A stretch of DNA of 64,000 nucleotides, from NCBI RefSeq assembly GCF_900156575.1, contig NZ_FTNY01000005.1, positions 186,001 through 250,000 on the forward strand, read 5' to 3'. This stretch comes from Chryseobacterium shigense (GTDB lineage Bacteria > Bacteroidota > Bacteroidia > Flavobacteriales > Weeksellaceae). The stretch's first letter is position 1; each line of letters opens with the position of its first letter. This document shows positions 24,515 through 33,370 of this stretch, one piece after another. The position numbers were made by a program, and so were the translations under genes. The notes beneath the pieces were generated by a model. It was not told where the DNA came from and searched no databases. It worked only from the letters and a program-made list of their open reading frames with translations.

Positions 24515-26326
24515 ATGGCTCATTCAATCACCTGTTCACCATTTCCGAACGCCAGGAAAATTTATGTTGAAGGAAAAATACATCCTATCAGCGTAGCAAT
24601 GCGTGAAATTCATCTCAGTCCGACCCGTCTTACCAATGGAACCCTGGAGGAAAACCCTCCTGTAACCATTTACGATACTTCGGGTCCTTATACGGATGAA
24701 AATGCATCAATTGACATCATGAAGGGGCTTCCAAGAATCCGGGAACAATGGATACTGGATAGAAAGGATGTGGATATCCTGAACGGAATCACTTCAGAAT
24801 ACGGAAAAGCACGTCTTGCGGATCAGCGCCTTGATGAATTGCGTTTCGGATACGATCACAAACCTAAGGTAGCGAAAGACGGATTGGAGCTTACCCAGCT
24901 CTATTATGCCAAAAAGGGAATCATTACCCCTGAAATGGAATATGTAGCCATCAGGGAAAACCAACGTATTGAACAACTGGACACGGTTTCCGGAGAAATG
25001 GCATTGCAGCATCCGGGAAATAGTTTCGGAGCCAATACCCCAAAAGGAAAGATCAGTCCCGAATTCGTTAGAGATGAAATTGCTGCAGGAAGAGCAATCA
25101 TCCCCAACAACATCAATCATCCGGAGAGCGAACCGATGATCATCGGCCGTAATTTTTTGGTTAAAATTAATGCCAATATTGGAAACAGTGCCGTTTCATC
25201 CAGTATTGATGAAGAAGTGGAAAAGGCGGTTTGGGCCTGCCGTTGGGGAGCAGATACCATCATGGATCTTTCCACGGGGAAAAATATCCACGAAACCAGA
25301 GAATGGATCATCAGAAACAGCCCTGTTCCTATCGGCACGGTTCCGATTTATCAGGCCTTAGAAAAAGTTAAAGGAGTTCCTGAAGATCTCACATGGGAAG
25401 TTTTTAAAGATACTTTGATCGAGCAGGCAGAACAGGGCGTTTCCTATTTTACGATTCATGCCGGAGTATTGCTGAGATACATCCATCTGACCGCAAAAAG
25501 AGTAACGGGAATTGTTTCCAGAGGTGGTTCTATCATGGCAAAATGGTGTCTTTACCACCATAAAGAAAACTTTTTGTACACCCATTTCGAAGAGATCTGC
25601 GAGATCATGAAGAAATACGATGTGGCTTTCTCACTGGGAGACGGTCTGCGTCCCGGATCTATCGCAGATGCCAATGATGCTGCCCAGTTTGCAGAACTGG
25701 AAACTTTAGGTGAACTGACCAAAATCGCATGGAAGCATAATGTACAGGTAATGATTGAGGGGCCTGGTCACGTGCCCATGCATATGATCAAAGAAAATAT
25801 GGAGAAGCAACTGGAAGTTTGTCAGGAAGCTCCGTTTTATACTTTAGGCCCATTGACGACGGATATTGCTCCGGGATATGATCACATCACTTCAGGAATC
25901 GGGGCTGCCATGATCGGTTGGTTCGGATGTGCCATGCTGTGTTATGTAACCCCGAAAGAACATTTAGGGCTTCCCAACAAAGAAGATGTAAAGGTTGGGG
26001 TTATTACTTATAAACTAGCTGCTCATGCTGCAGATCTGGCAAAAGGTCATCCGGGAGCCCAATACAGAGACAATGCGCTAAGTAAAGCCAGATTTGAATT
26101 CAGATGGGAAGACCAGTTCAATCTATCATTGGATCCCGATACGGCAAGAGCCTACCATGACGAAACATTACCTGCGGAAGGAGCTAAAATCGCCCACTTC
26201 TGTTCTATGTGCGGACCAAAATTCTGTTCCATGAAAATTACCCAGGAAATCCGCGATTCTGCAGAAAAAGGAATGCTGGACAAATCCCAGGAATTTATTG
26301 AAAAAGGAAAAGAAATTTACCTATGA
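24515..26326 (+). CDS. thiC: Phosphomethylpyrimidine synthase ThiC
   Basis: Radical SAM enzyme that converts aminoimidazole ribotide to the HMP-P pyrimidine of thiamine. The C-terminal cluster motif CSMCGPKFCSM (CxxCxxxxC) binds the 4Fe-4S cluster, and the body shows MIEGPGHVPMHMIKENMEKQL, GPLTTDIAPGYDHITSGIGAAM and FSLGDGLRPGSIADANDAAQ. The 603-residue length is normal. The last bases overlap the next gene by four (ATGA), which suggests translational coupling. Confidence 0.98.
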   Translation: MAHSITCSPFPNARKIYVEGKIHPISVAMREIHLSPTRLTNGTLEENPPVTIYDTSGPYTDENASIDIMKGLPRIREQWILDRKDVDILNGITSEYGKARLADQRLDELRFGYDHKPKVAKDGLELTQLYYAKKGIITPEMEYVAIRENQRIEQLDTVSGEMALQHPGNSFGANTPKGKISPEFVRDEIAAGRAIIPNNINHPESEPMIIGRNFLVKINANIGNSAVSSSIDEEVEKAVWACRWGADTIMDLSTGKNIHETREWIIRNSPVPIGTVPIYQALEKVKGVPEDLTWEVFKDTLIEQAEQGVSYFTIHAGVLLRYIHLTAKRVTGIVSRGGSIMAKWCLYHHKENFLYTHFEEICEIMKKYDVAFSLGDGLRPGSIADANDAAQFAELETLGELTKIAWKHNVQVMIEGPGHVPMHMIKENMEKQLEVCQEAPFYTLGPLTTDIAPGYDHITSGIGAAMIGWFGCAMLCYVTPKEHLGLPNKEDVKVGVITYKLAAHAADLAKGHPGAQYRDNALSKARFEFRWEDQFNLSLDPDTARAYHDETLPAEGAKIAHFCSMCGPKFCSMKITQEIRDSAEKGMLDKSQEFIEKGKEIYL

Positions 26327-26913
26327 TTATTGTGATTACTCCTGAAGCTCCCGTTTCAAAAGAGACAGAAATCATCAATCAGCTGTTTCACGAAGGATTG
26401 GATCTGCTTCACATCAGGAAACCCATGTTCAGCAATGAAGAAATGAAAAGTTTTCTGAATGGTATTGATGAGGAGTTTTATTCTCAATTGGTAGTACACG
26501 GATTTTATGATATGAGGAAAGAGTATTCTATTTCCCGTCTTCATTTCAGGGAAGCAGATCGCTTGGAAGAGTGGCATAAAGTTTTTGCAGACGGAACTAT
26601 CATCTCAACATCAGTTCATGACATCGAAGGATTTAATGCCTTGGAAAAAGAATGGGAATATGCATTGATAAGTCCTTTTTTTCCTAGTATTTCTAAAAAA
26701 GGTTATGGTGAACAGTCTACTATTATGGAAGATGTCAAAGACAGAAATAACCAGAAGGTCAAATTGATTGCTTTGGGAGGAATTAATCAAGATAATATCA
26801 GTAAAGTCTTTGAGAGAGGAGCAGACGGAGCAGCGCTTTTGGGTGGCATATGGGAAAGTAGTGAACCCATAAACTCATTCAGAAAGTGCAGAAAGACAAT
26901 TCTTTCCTCATAA
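26323..26913 (+). CDS. ThiE/TenI-like protein, diverged thiamine phosphate synthase fold
   Basis: A 196-residue TIM-barrel protein related to thiamine phosphate synthase (ThiE) and TenI. It has the framework LLHIRKP, LHFREADRL, STSVHD and IALGGINQDNISKVFERGADGAALLGGIW. Some positions differ from active ThiE: the typical VQLREK is LLHIRKP, and the ND of the metal site is not apparent. A canonical ThiE is encoded next, so this copy may be a TenI-like protein with another role, such as thiazole aromatisation, or a specialised isozyme. It overlaps thiC by four bases. Confidence 0.75.
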   Translation: MIIVITPEAPVSKETEIINQLFHEGLDLLHIRKPMFSNEEMKSFLNGIDEEFYSQLVVHGFYDMRKEYSISRLHFREADRLEEWHKVFADGTIISTSVHDIEGFNALEKEWEYALISPFFPSISKKGYGEQSTIMEDVKDRNNQKVKLIALGGINQDNISKVFERGADGAALLGGIWESSEPINSFRKCRKTILSS

Positions 26914-26959
26914 AACAGATCCGGAGAGAAAATCGTAGATCATTCAGTTTAAATTAATA

Positions 26960-27574
26960 ATGGAAAAGTTACAATACATATCACAAGGTCAAACAAGGCA
27001 TGAACAGGAACTTAATATCCGAACGGCCTTGGAAAACGGGATACAATGGGTGCAGGTCCGCTGGAAAAACGCTTCAGAGAAAGAATTAAATGAGCTTTGT
27101 ATGGTTTCAAAACAACTCTGCTCAGAATACCAGGCGGTCTGTATCATCAACGATCATGTTCAGATCGCAAAAGAAATCGATGCTGATGGGGTGCATCTGG
27201 GGTTAAACGATGTATCAATTGATACGGCAAGAACTGTTTTAGGGGATCATAAGATCATTGGAGGGACAGCCAATACAGTGTCGGATGTGATCCAAAGAAT
27301 ACAGGAAAAGTGTGATTATATCGGCCTTGGACCCTTAAGATTTACTTCTACAAAAGAAAAATTAAGTCCTATTCTTGGGTTTGAAGGGTACCAGAAAATG
27401 ATAGATCAGCTTCATGAAAAATCAATGATGATTCCTAAAATATTTGCCATTGGAGGGGTAAATCTTGAAGATATTCAGACACTACAGCAAATCGGAATTT
27501 ATGGAGTGGCGGTTTCAGGGCAGATTACGAACCAGCCGACTATCATTAATGAATTTAAAAAAGCAATGATATGA
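26960..27574 (+). CDS. thiE: Thiamine phosphate synthase
   Basis: Joins HMP pyrophosphate and thiazole phosphate to make thiamine monophosphate. The 204-residue barrel contains VQVRWKNASEKEL, CIINDHVQIAKEIDADGVHLGLND (metal Asp), IIGGTANT, DYIGLGPLRFTSTK and FAIGGVNLEDI, all matching the canonical family. It overlaps thiG by four bases. The conserved active-site residues favour this gene over the upstream paralogue as the main ThiE. Confidence 0.93.
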   Translation: MEKLQYISQGQTRHEQELNIRTALENGIQWVQVRWKNASEKELNELCMVSKQLCSEYQAVCIINDHVQIAKEIDADGVHLGLNDVSIDTARTVLGDHKIIGGTANTVSDVIQRIQEKCDYIGLGPLRFTSTKEKLSPILGFEGYQKMIDQLHEKSMMIPKIFAIGGVNLEDIQTLQQIGIYGVAVSGQITNQPTIINEFKKAMI

Positions 27575-28347
27575 ATAATCAGAAATTAATAATAGCAGAC
27601 AGAATATTTGAGTCGAGGCTCTTTCTGGGATCCGGAAAATTCGGTAATCTCAGTGAAATGGCAACCTCTGTGATAGCATCAGGAACAGATATGGTCACCA
27701 TGGCCTTAAAAAGAATAGATTCCGGTGCAGCTGAAGATGGGTTATTGGATTCATTAAAAGAAACCCATGTTCATCTTCTTCCCAATACTTCAGGCGCCAG
27801 AACGGCAAAAGAAGCTGTATTGGCAGCTCAGCTTGCTAGAGAAGCCCTGGAAACGAACTGGGTGAAACTGGAAATCCATCCCGACCCGAAATACCTTCTT
27901 CCGGATCCTATCGAAACCCTCTATGCAACTGAAGAATTGGCAAAACTGGGATTTATCGTGATGCCTTACATTCATGCCGATCCGGTTTTATGCAAACGTC
28001 TTGAAGATGCAGGAACAGCTGTGGTCATGCCTTTGGGAGCTCCGATCGGAACTAATAAAGGATTGAGAACATTGGATTTCTTAGAAATTATCATCAGCCA
28101 AAGTAAGGTTCCTGTTATAGTAGATGCCGGAATCGGAGCGCCCTCCGATGCGGCAAAAGCCATGGAAATGGGTGCGGATGCCGTTCTTGTGAATACCGCG
28201 ATTGCTGTAGCAAGAAACCCGGTTAATATGGCTTTAGCTTTTAAAGAAGGAGTCATTGCGGGAAGAAGAGCTTTTGAATCAGGCCTGGGAGCAATAGCAG
28301 ACCATGCAGAAGCCTCAAGTCCGTTGACCTCTTTTTTATTTGAATAA
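27571..28347 (+). CDS. thiG: Thiazole synthase ThiG
   Basis: Forms the thiazole ring from 1-deoxyxylulose 5-phosphate, dehydroglycine and ThiS thiocarboxylate. The 258-residue TIM barrel shows LFLGSGKFGN, LLPNTSGARTAKEAVLAAQLAREAL, NWVKLEIHPDPKYLLPDP (catalytic Lys in the VKLE segment), VMPLGAPIGTNKGL and VDAGIGAPSDAAKAMEMGADAVLVNTAIA. It overlaps thiE and is followed 14 bases later by thiH, which supplies dehydroglycine. Confidence 0.97.
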   Translation: MNNQKLIIADRIFESRLFLGSGKFGNLSEMATSVIASGTDMVTMALKRIDSGAAEDGLLDSLKETHVHLLPNTSGARTAKEAVLAAQLAREALETNWVKLEIHPDPKYLLPDPIETLYATEELAKLGFIVMPYIHADPVLCKRLEDAGTAVVMPLGAPIGTNKGLRTLDFLEIIISQSKVPVIVDAGIGAPSDAAKAMEMGADAVLVNTAIAVARNPVNMALAFKEGVIAGRRAFESGLGAIADHAEASSPLTSFLFE

Positions 28348-28361
28348 TAAAGCAGAAAAAA

Positions 28362-29480
28362 ATGAACAGTTTTAAAGATATCTTTGAACGTTATCATTGG
28401 GATGAGATAAAAGACAGGATCGGAAAGGTGACGCATTCAGATGTGCTGAACAGCCTTCAGAAGAAAAACAAAACATTGGATGATTTTTTGAATTTGCTTT
28501 CCCCAGCCGCCGCACAGGAGCTGGAACTGATGGCCAAAATGACCAGGCAACTTACCCAGAAACGTTTTGGAAAGACCATTCAGCTGTATGCACCGATGTA
28601 TCTCAGCAATGAATGTCAGAATATCTGTACCTACTGCGGTTTCAGTCTCGATAATGATGTGCGAAGAAAAACGCTTTCTGATACGGAAGTCATGATAGAA
28701 GCTTCTGTCTTAAAATCGATGGGCGTTAATCACGTCCTTTTGGTCAGTGGAGAAGCCAATAAAACGGTAGGGATTTCTTATTTTCTCAATGCTGTCAGCC
28801 TGCTGAGACCTCATTTTGCCAATATTTCGATCGAGGTACAGCCTTTGTCAGAAGAAGAATACTTGCAGTTGCATCAGGAAGGGGTTTACTCCGTGTTGGT
28901 TTATCAGGAAACGTATCATCAGGAAGTGTATAAGGAATACCATCCCAAAGGGAAAAAATCCAATTTCCATTTTCGTTTGGATACTCCTGACAGGATCGGA
29001 AGAGCAGGAATTCATAAAATAGGGCTCGGCGTTCTGCTCGGGCTTGAAGACTGGCGCGTAGACAGTTTCTTTAATGCTCTTCATATTGATTATCTCCAGA
29101 AGCAATACTGGAAAAGCCGTTTTTCAGTTTCATTTCCCAGACTAAGACCAGCGGAAGGAATCATTGAACCGAATTTTATCATGGAAGATAAAGATCTGCT
29201 ACAACTGATTTGTGCCTACAGAATATGGAACGAAGATCTTGAAATCTCAATATCCACAAGAGAAAATGAAAAATTCAGGAACAATATCATATCACTGGGA
29301 GCAACCGCTATGAGTGCAGCATCTAAAACCAACCCCGGAGGTTATGCTGTAGACATAGAATCATTGGAACAGTTTGAAACCAGTGACGAACGAAGCATGG
29401 AAGAAGTGAAAACCAGCATCAGAAAAGCGGGTTACGATCCGGTGATGAAAGACTGGGATTCTGCGTACAGCGGATTTTAA
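28362..29480 (+). CDS. thiH: 2-iminoacetate synthase ThiH (radical SAM)
   Basis: Cleaves tyrosine to dehydroglycine (2-iminoacetate) for thiazole synthesis, using a 4Fe-4S cluster and SAM. The cluster motif is CQNICTYCGFS (CxxxCxxC). Other family segments are YAPMYLSNECQN, ILLVSGEANKTVGISY, VQPLSEEEYLQLH and GLGVLLGLEDWRVDSFF. The 372-residue length is normal. The presence of ThiH instead of ThiO fits an anaerobic-tolerant route. It is followed by an intergenic repeat and then thiF. Confidence 0.97.
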   Translation: MNSFKDIFERYHWDEIKDRIGKVTHSDVLNSLQKKNKTLDDFLNLLSPAAAQELELMAKMTRQLTQKRFGKTIQLYAPMYLSNECQNICTYCGFSLDNDVRRKTLSDTEVMIEASVLKSMGVNHVLLVSGEANKTVGISYFLNAVSLLRPHFANISIEVQPLSEEEYLQLHQEGVYSVLVYQETYHQEVYKEYHPKGKKSNFHFRLDTPDRIGRAGIHKIGLGVLLGLEDWRVDSFFNALHIDYLQKQYWKSRFSVSFPRLRPAEGIIEPNFIMEDKDLLQLICAYRIWNEDLEISISTRENEKFRNNIISLGATAMSAASKTNPGGYAVDIESLEQFETSDERSMEEVKTSIRKAGYDPVMKDWDSAYSGF

Positions 29481-29483
29481 AAA

Positions 29484-29605
29484 ATTAAACCATTAAGAAT
29501 ATTGAAGTCATTAAGATCAATTAAGAAAGATCAAATCCATTTTTAAATCCTAAAGCAGAGCTTACCTTAATACTTCTTCACCTCTTAAAAAAACTTAATG
29601 GTTCA
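29484..29605. repeat. Intergenic inverted-repeat element, CCATTAAG family, copy 1
   Basis: AACCATTAAG (29488-29497) at one end and CTTAATGGTT (29594-29603) at the other form a perfect 10-bp inverted repeat around about 100 bases. ATTAAG and its complement recur inside. A second copy with the same left end lies at 36301-36435. This looks like a small noncoding repeat family inserted within the thi operon, between thiH and thiF. Confidence 0.6.
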
Positions 29606-29621
29606 AAGTAGATAATTTAGA

Positions 29622-30332
29622 ATGAAAAGCGAAGATATTTTTGCAAGATACAGCCGGCAGATATTCATAGAAGAAATCGGGCTGGAGGGACAAAAGAAGA
29701 TCAGGTCGTCCAAAGTCCTTGTCATTGGAGCAGGAGGTTTGGGAAGTCCCGTTATTCAATACCTTGCAGCTGCCGGTGTGGGAATTTTGGGCGTGGCAGA
29801 TTTTGATGAGGTGGAACTTCACAACCTGAACCGGCAGATTATTCACAATGAAAATACAGTTGGAGTTTCGAAGGTTAAAAGTGCGGCAGCCTTTGTGAAA
29901 AATTTAAATCATCACGTCGAGTTTATAGGAATTGATAAAAAAATTGAAAGTGCAAATGCAGACGAAATTCTTTCGCAATATGATATTATCTTAGATGGAT
30001 CTGATAATTTTACAACCAGATACCTCATCAATGATACCTGTGTGAAACTTGGGAAGCCACTGGTATACGGAAGCATACTCGGTTTTTCGGGACAAACTGC
30101 GGTATTCAATTATAAAGGCAGTAAAAACCTTAGAGACCTGTTTCCGGAACCGCCTTTCGATGAAGATTTGCCGGACTGTGACAGTCTCGGAGTTTTGGGA
30201 GCGCTGCCTGGAATTGTAGGAAGTATGATGGCAATGCAGATCTTAAAGATGATTACCGGACTTCCTGTACCTATTGATCAGCTTACACTTATTGATATCC
30301 TGAACTGGAGATTCCAGACTATAGATTTTTAA
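29622..30332 (+). CDS. thiF: ThiF-type adenylyltransferase (E1-like)
   Basis: Activates the C-terminal Gly of ThiS by adenylation. The 236-residue E1-like fold has the nucleotide-binding motif VLVIGAGGLGSPVIQYLAAAGVG, followed by DFDEVELHNLNRQIIH and the R-x-x-D-like GSDNFTTRYLIND. The segment PDCDSLGVLGALPGIVGSMMAMQILKM holds a Cys near residue 186, close to the E. coli ThiF cysteine that links to ThiS. The paired CxxC zinc motifs of E. coli ThiF are not visible. MoeB (molybdopterin) is an alternative, but the operon position favours ThiF. It lies beyond the repeat element and ends at a terminator. Confidence 0.85.
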   Translation: MKSEDIFARYSRQIFIEEIGLEGQKKIRSSKVLVIGAGGLGSPVIQYLAAAGVGILGVADFDEVELHNLNRQIIHNENTVGVSKVKSAAAFVKNLNHHVEFIGIDKKIESANADEILSQYDIILDGSDNFTTRYLINDTCVKLGKPLVYGSILGFSGQTAVFNYKGSKNLRDLFPEPPFDEDLPDCDSLGVLGALPGIVGSMMAMQILKMITGLPVPIDQLTLIDILNWRFQTIDF

Positions 30333-30350
30333 ATGATATTGTTTTTAAAT

Positions 30351-30386
30351 AAATGAGGCCGTAAAGAAATTTTACGGCCTCATTTT
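30351..30386. terminator. Bidirectional terminator between thiF and a TonB receptor gene
   Basis: Stem AATGAGGCCGTAAA / TTTTACGGCCTCATT with a short AAA-type loop, A-run before it and T-run after it. It serves the convergent genes thiF and the outer-membrane protein gene. Confidence 0.85.
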
Positions 30387-30400
30387 ATGGGAATTAATTA

Positions 30401-32614
30401 CTATGGAGTTTGCATTACGCCTGTCTCCTCTTTTTTAGTCTGGTTCAGGATGTTTGGATCTTCCTTCGCCAGTTTATTTCTTGTTGGAATTTTATAATTA
30501 ATGGAAATTCCGAAATTTCTTGTATCATACTTACTTCTGATCATCACAGCCTGCCCTTCAGGTGGATTGGAGTAAACCTGCATCACCTGTCCGTTGAAAA
30601 TATCATTTGCGAATACAGAAACCGTAAGACGGTTGTTCATAAACTTCTTCGTAAGCGTGATATCCAGATTATTGTTGAAAGGTTTATCCGCCGTAAAGTA
30701 GAAATATCCCGCTTTTGGAGTCAGATAGCTGTAGTTAGCCGTCATTTTGATATCTTTCGGTAAAAGCAACTGGGTCATGATATTGAAGATCCAGAAACCT
30801 TTATTGTTTACATTATCGATCTCGTGCTTCTGATATCCGGCGTACAGATACATGAAATTAATTTTATCAGGGTTAAAATTGAACTTCATGATCTCACTCA
30901 TCGGTTTGCTGAAGATCATAAACGGAATCGGAAGACCCAGGTTGAAATTGTGAATTCTCATATTCGAAATATTCACCTGCTTATTGAAAAGATTCTTGCC
31001 TTCTTTCATCACGATCTGTGCTACCTGATCTTTAGCAGAACTCACACTGTACCCGATAAAAGCATAATCAAAAGCCGATACTTTTAATTCATAATTATCA
31101 AAGATTGTTGGCTGAAGATCCGGATTACCGGTAACCTGTGTATTCGGGCTGCCGAACGTTACGTTATTCGGGTTCAGGGCAGAAATGCTCGGAAGGCTGA
31201 TCTTTTTGTTATAGTTGGCTGCTACATACACCTGATTCATCAGGCTGTACTGTACACTTGCATTAGGGAAAAGCTTAAACCTGTTGAAGGGGGTAAGATC
31301 TCTCTCAAGAACAGCATCGTCCTTTATGATTCTTGTGATCCCGGAAATGTCATAGTTTTCAGCTCTGGCACCCAGCGTAAAATCAAACTTCTTCAGTTTT
31401 GCCTGAAATTCAAGATAAGTGGAAGCCGTCTGTCTCTGGTATTCCAGATTGGTAAGGCCTCTGTTTTCCGTGTCATAATCCTGTCTTTCATATAAACCTC
31501 CTAAACTTACTTTCCCACCATCCATAAGCTTGATCGGCTGTGAGTAGTCTATCTTGAAATTGGCGACCCTCATATCCGATTTGTTGTCAAGCACATTTTC
31601 TCCACCAACGTTAAGAAAAGGCTGCCAAAGATCTGTATAAAATCCTCTCTGGAAAAAGTTATCCTGAGCGAATTTAGACGTAGATTTAGTATATCCAAAC
31701 TGAAAATCCAGCTTTTGAGACTTGTCACTGAAACGCTTCTGATACGTCACAACGGCCTCCTGTCTCAGGTTGTTGGTATGAGCAACATCTGATGCTTCAT
31801 AATCAGCTTCACGGTAAGTGACAGGATTAAGGTTGACAAGGATGTCGGCAAGTCCTCTACTCGCGGTGTAGTTGTCGTTATTATTGTGATAAATATCGTA
31901 GTTCACCAGTAATCGGTCTTGTCCAAGATCAAAAGTCAGACCTGATTTAGCGAAATATCCGCGTCCTATTCTGTCCGTATTGTTGTGCAGAATAACATCC
32001 TGATCACCATTCAGCATACTTTCACGGTAATTCTGGCCTACATTCAGCTGCCAGCCGAAAATTTTATTTCTTGCATTCAGGTTCACAGAATGGGTTGTTC
32101 TGCTTCTGAACCTGTCGTAGTTGGTAAAGGAGTAGTTGCCGGAATACGTTGCCGTTAAATACTTATTGGCATTTTTATTCGTAATGATATTCATGATTGC
32201 TCCTCCGGAAGTCGCAGGATATTCAGCACCAGGCTGTGTGATCACCTCAATTCTGTCTACCGAGTTGGCCGGCATCCCTTCCAGGAAAGAATTTAATTCA
32301 TTCGAAGTAATATTTAAAGGTCTTCCGTTCAGATAAACATCCAGAATTTTCCCCTGATACATCATTCCCGCGATATCAGTAGAAACCAGTCCCGGAAGTT
32401 TTTTGATGCCCTCCAGAACGTTCCCGTTATTCAGCTGTGGCTGTTCAGAAAAGTCAAAAATAGTACGGTCTGCTTTCTGTTCAACGGCTTTTTTAGTTTT
32501 GGTGATAACTACGCCTTCGATCTGCTTTTCTTTCTCTGGACTGCTCGTACTCTTTTCCTGTGAATAGGCGAAAAAAGACCCCAAAAGGGATAAAGCTAGT
32601 ATAGTTTTTTTCAT
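30401..32614 (-). CDS. TonB-dependent receptor / outer-membrane beta-barrel protein 1
   Basis: Outer-membrane receptor of 737 residues. The start is set at MKKTILALSLLGSFFAYSQ, a signal peptide; an upstream in-frame Met adds 28 residues without signal. After the signal, EGVVITKTKK resembles a TonB box region, followed by a plug-like domain (NGNVLEGIKKLPGLV, VYLNGRPL, IEVITQPGAEYPATSGGAIMNIITNKN). A beta-barrel with alternating aromatic strands follows. It resembles the Bacteroidota OMP_b-brl_3 family more than classical siderophore receptors. The ligand is unknown. It is transcribed alone and converges with thiF. Confidence 0.85.
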   Translation of the reverse strand: MKKTILALSLLGSFFAYSQEKSTSSPEKEKQIEGVVITKTKKAVEQKADRTIFDFSEQPQLNNGNVLEGIKKLPGLVSTDIAGMMYQGKILDVYLNGRPLNITSNELNSFLEGMPANSVDRIEVITQPGAEYPATSGGAIMNIITNKNANKYLTATYSGNYSFTNYDRFRSRTTHSVNLNARNKIFGWQLNVGQNYRESMLNGDQDVILHNNTDRIGRGYFAKSGLTFDLGQDRLLVNYDIYHNNNDNYTASRGLADILVNLNPVTYREADYEASDVAHTNNLRQEAVVTYQKRFSDKSQKLDFQFGYTKSTSKFAQDNFFQRGFYTDLWQPFLNVGGENVLDNKSDMRVANFKIDYSQPIKLMDGGKVSLGGLYERQDYDTENRGLTNLEYQRQTASTYLEFQAKLKKFDFTLGARAENYDISGITRIIKDDAVLERDLTPFNRFKLFPNASVQYSLMNQVYVAANYNKKISLPSISALNPNNVTFGSPNTQVTGNPDLQPTIFDNYELKVSAFDYAFIGYSVSSAKDQVAQIVMKEGKNLFNKQVNISNMRIHNFNLGLPIPFMIFSKPMSEIMKFNFNPDKINFMYLYAGYQKHEIDNVNNKGFWIFNIMTQLLLPKDIKMTANYSYLTPKAGYFYFTADKPFNNNLDITLTKKFMNNRLTVSVFANDIFNGQVMQVYSNPPEGQAVMIRSKYDTRNFGISINYKIPTRNKLAKEDPNILNQTKKEETGVMQTP

Positions 32615-32724
32615 AATGTTTTTTACTACTCCCCAGTTAGACGTAAAAAAGAGCAATTTGTTACGGCAAAATTTGCGAAAAGTTAAATTTTTAAGCAATT
32701 ATTTTTTTTATTCCGAAATAATTA

Positions 32725-32732
32725 TATCTTTG
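32725..32732 (+). promoter_or_regulatory. -7 motif before the SAM-I-like element
   Basis: TATCTTTG fits TAnnTTTG. The expected start of transcription is only a few bases before the first base of the riboswitch P1 strand, which supports a real promoter. No TTG -33 element is visible. Confidence 0.55.
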
Positions 32733-32740
32733 CCAGGTAA

Positions 32741-32803
32741 TTATCAAGAATCTCATAGATGGGATAGCAACCTGCAAAACAAGCAAGGTGCTACAATAGA
32801 TAA
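32741..32803 (+). promoter_or_regulatory. Compact SAM-I-like riboswitch
   Basis: The core matches S-box RNA: P1 TTATC (32741-32745) pairs with GATAA (32799-32803), AAGA follows the 5' strand, and a P3 of ACCTGC ... GCAAGGT is present with its bulged A, then GTGCTA. P2 is short (about five pairs, 32750-32754 with 32761-32765), and the usual P4 hairpin is missing between GCTA and the closing strand. So this is a reduced SAM-I or related variant (SAM-I/IV class). It precedes a Cys-rich reading frame and the TonB receptor at 33371 in the same direction. Confidence 0.7.
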
Positions 32804-32878
32804 GCCGGTATGCCCGGAAAAAATGTTTATTCTCTATTTTCATCCCATCTTGACATTTTTGTATTAAAAATAAAATCA

Positions 32879-33004
32879 ATGTTTAAAGACAAGGGAAACC
32901 ACAAGACCAATTTAAATTTTCGTTTCTCAGATCATGAAGTCTCACTTCGTTATTCTGACCTCTTTTCATGCCATTTCCATATGCGCATGTGTTGTTGTTT
33001 CTAG
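32879..33004 (+). CDS. Putative Cys-rich leader peptide ending in MCCCF
   Basis: A 41-residue reading frame between the SAM-I-like element and the TonB receptor gene. It is rich in Ser, His, Phe and Asn, and ends MRMCCCF. Three consecutive Cys codons (TGT TGT TGT) just before the stop are the usual design of a cysteine-sensing attenuator, in which ribosome stalling at low cysteine changes the fold of the downstream RNA. An in-frame ATG at 32810 would give a longer form. Two other frames are open here as well, so coding is not certain. Function as a leader is inferred. Confidence 0.5.
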   Translation: MFKDKGNHKTNLNFRFSDHEVSLRYSDLFSCHFHMRMCCCF

Positions 33005-33044
33005 ACTTTGAATCAACTTCAAAACCTGTGTTAGAGATAAGCTT

Positions 33045-33217
33045 TTTTTGACGCAAAGAAATTAATTATTCCATTGATAAAGGGAAGCAAAGGCGGAATC
33101 AATTTCATTGATTCGATTAAGCAAGTGTTGTAAACCGACAGCTTCATCAGTGACGCAGTCACATTCTTTGCCTTCCTCAAAACTAAACGTTAACAAGATG
33201 AAGCTTTGCGTTAAAAA
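33045..33217. repeat. Intergenic inverted-repeat element (GACGCAAAG family)
   Basis: TTTTTGACGCAAAG (33045-33058) and CTTTGCGTTAAAAA (33204-33217) form an inverted repeat with one mismatch. Inside are the perfect palindrome GAATCAAT-TTC-ATTGATTC (33096-33114) and GTGAC-GCA-GTCAC near 33150. It lies in the long leader between the SAM-I-like element and the receptor start. It could be a mobile noncoding repeat or part of the leader structure. The rest of 32615-33370 holds no further gene. Confidence 0.5.
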
Positions 33218-33370
33218 CCATTTTTTCTTTCCAAGTTTTGCATATGATCCCAGACTTCTCTAAAAAATAATTTAAATATTCCGGCTTTATACAGCGACCT
33301 GAAATAGAGGTTGCAGGAAAACTATGGCCTGAAATCAAACCAACAATCAGTAATAAAAAATAGAAAACAC

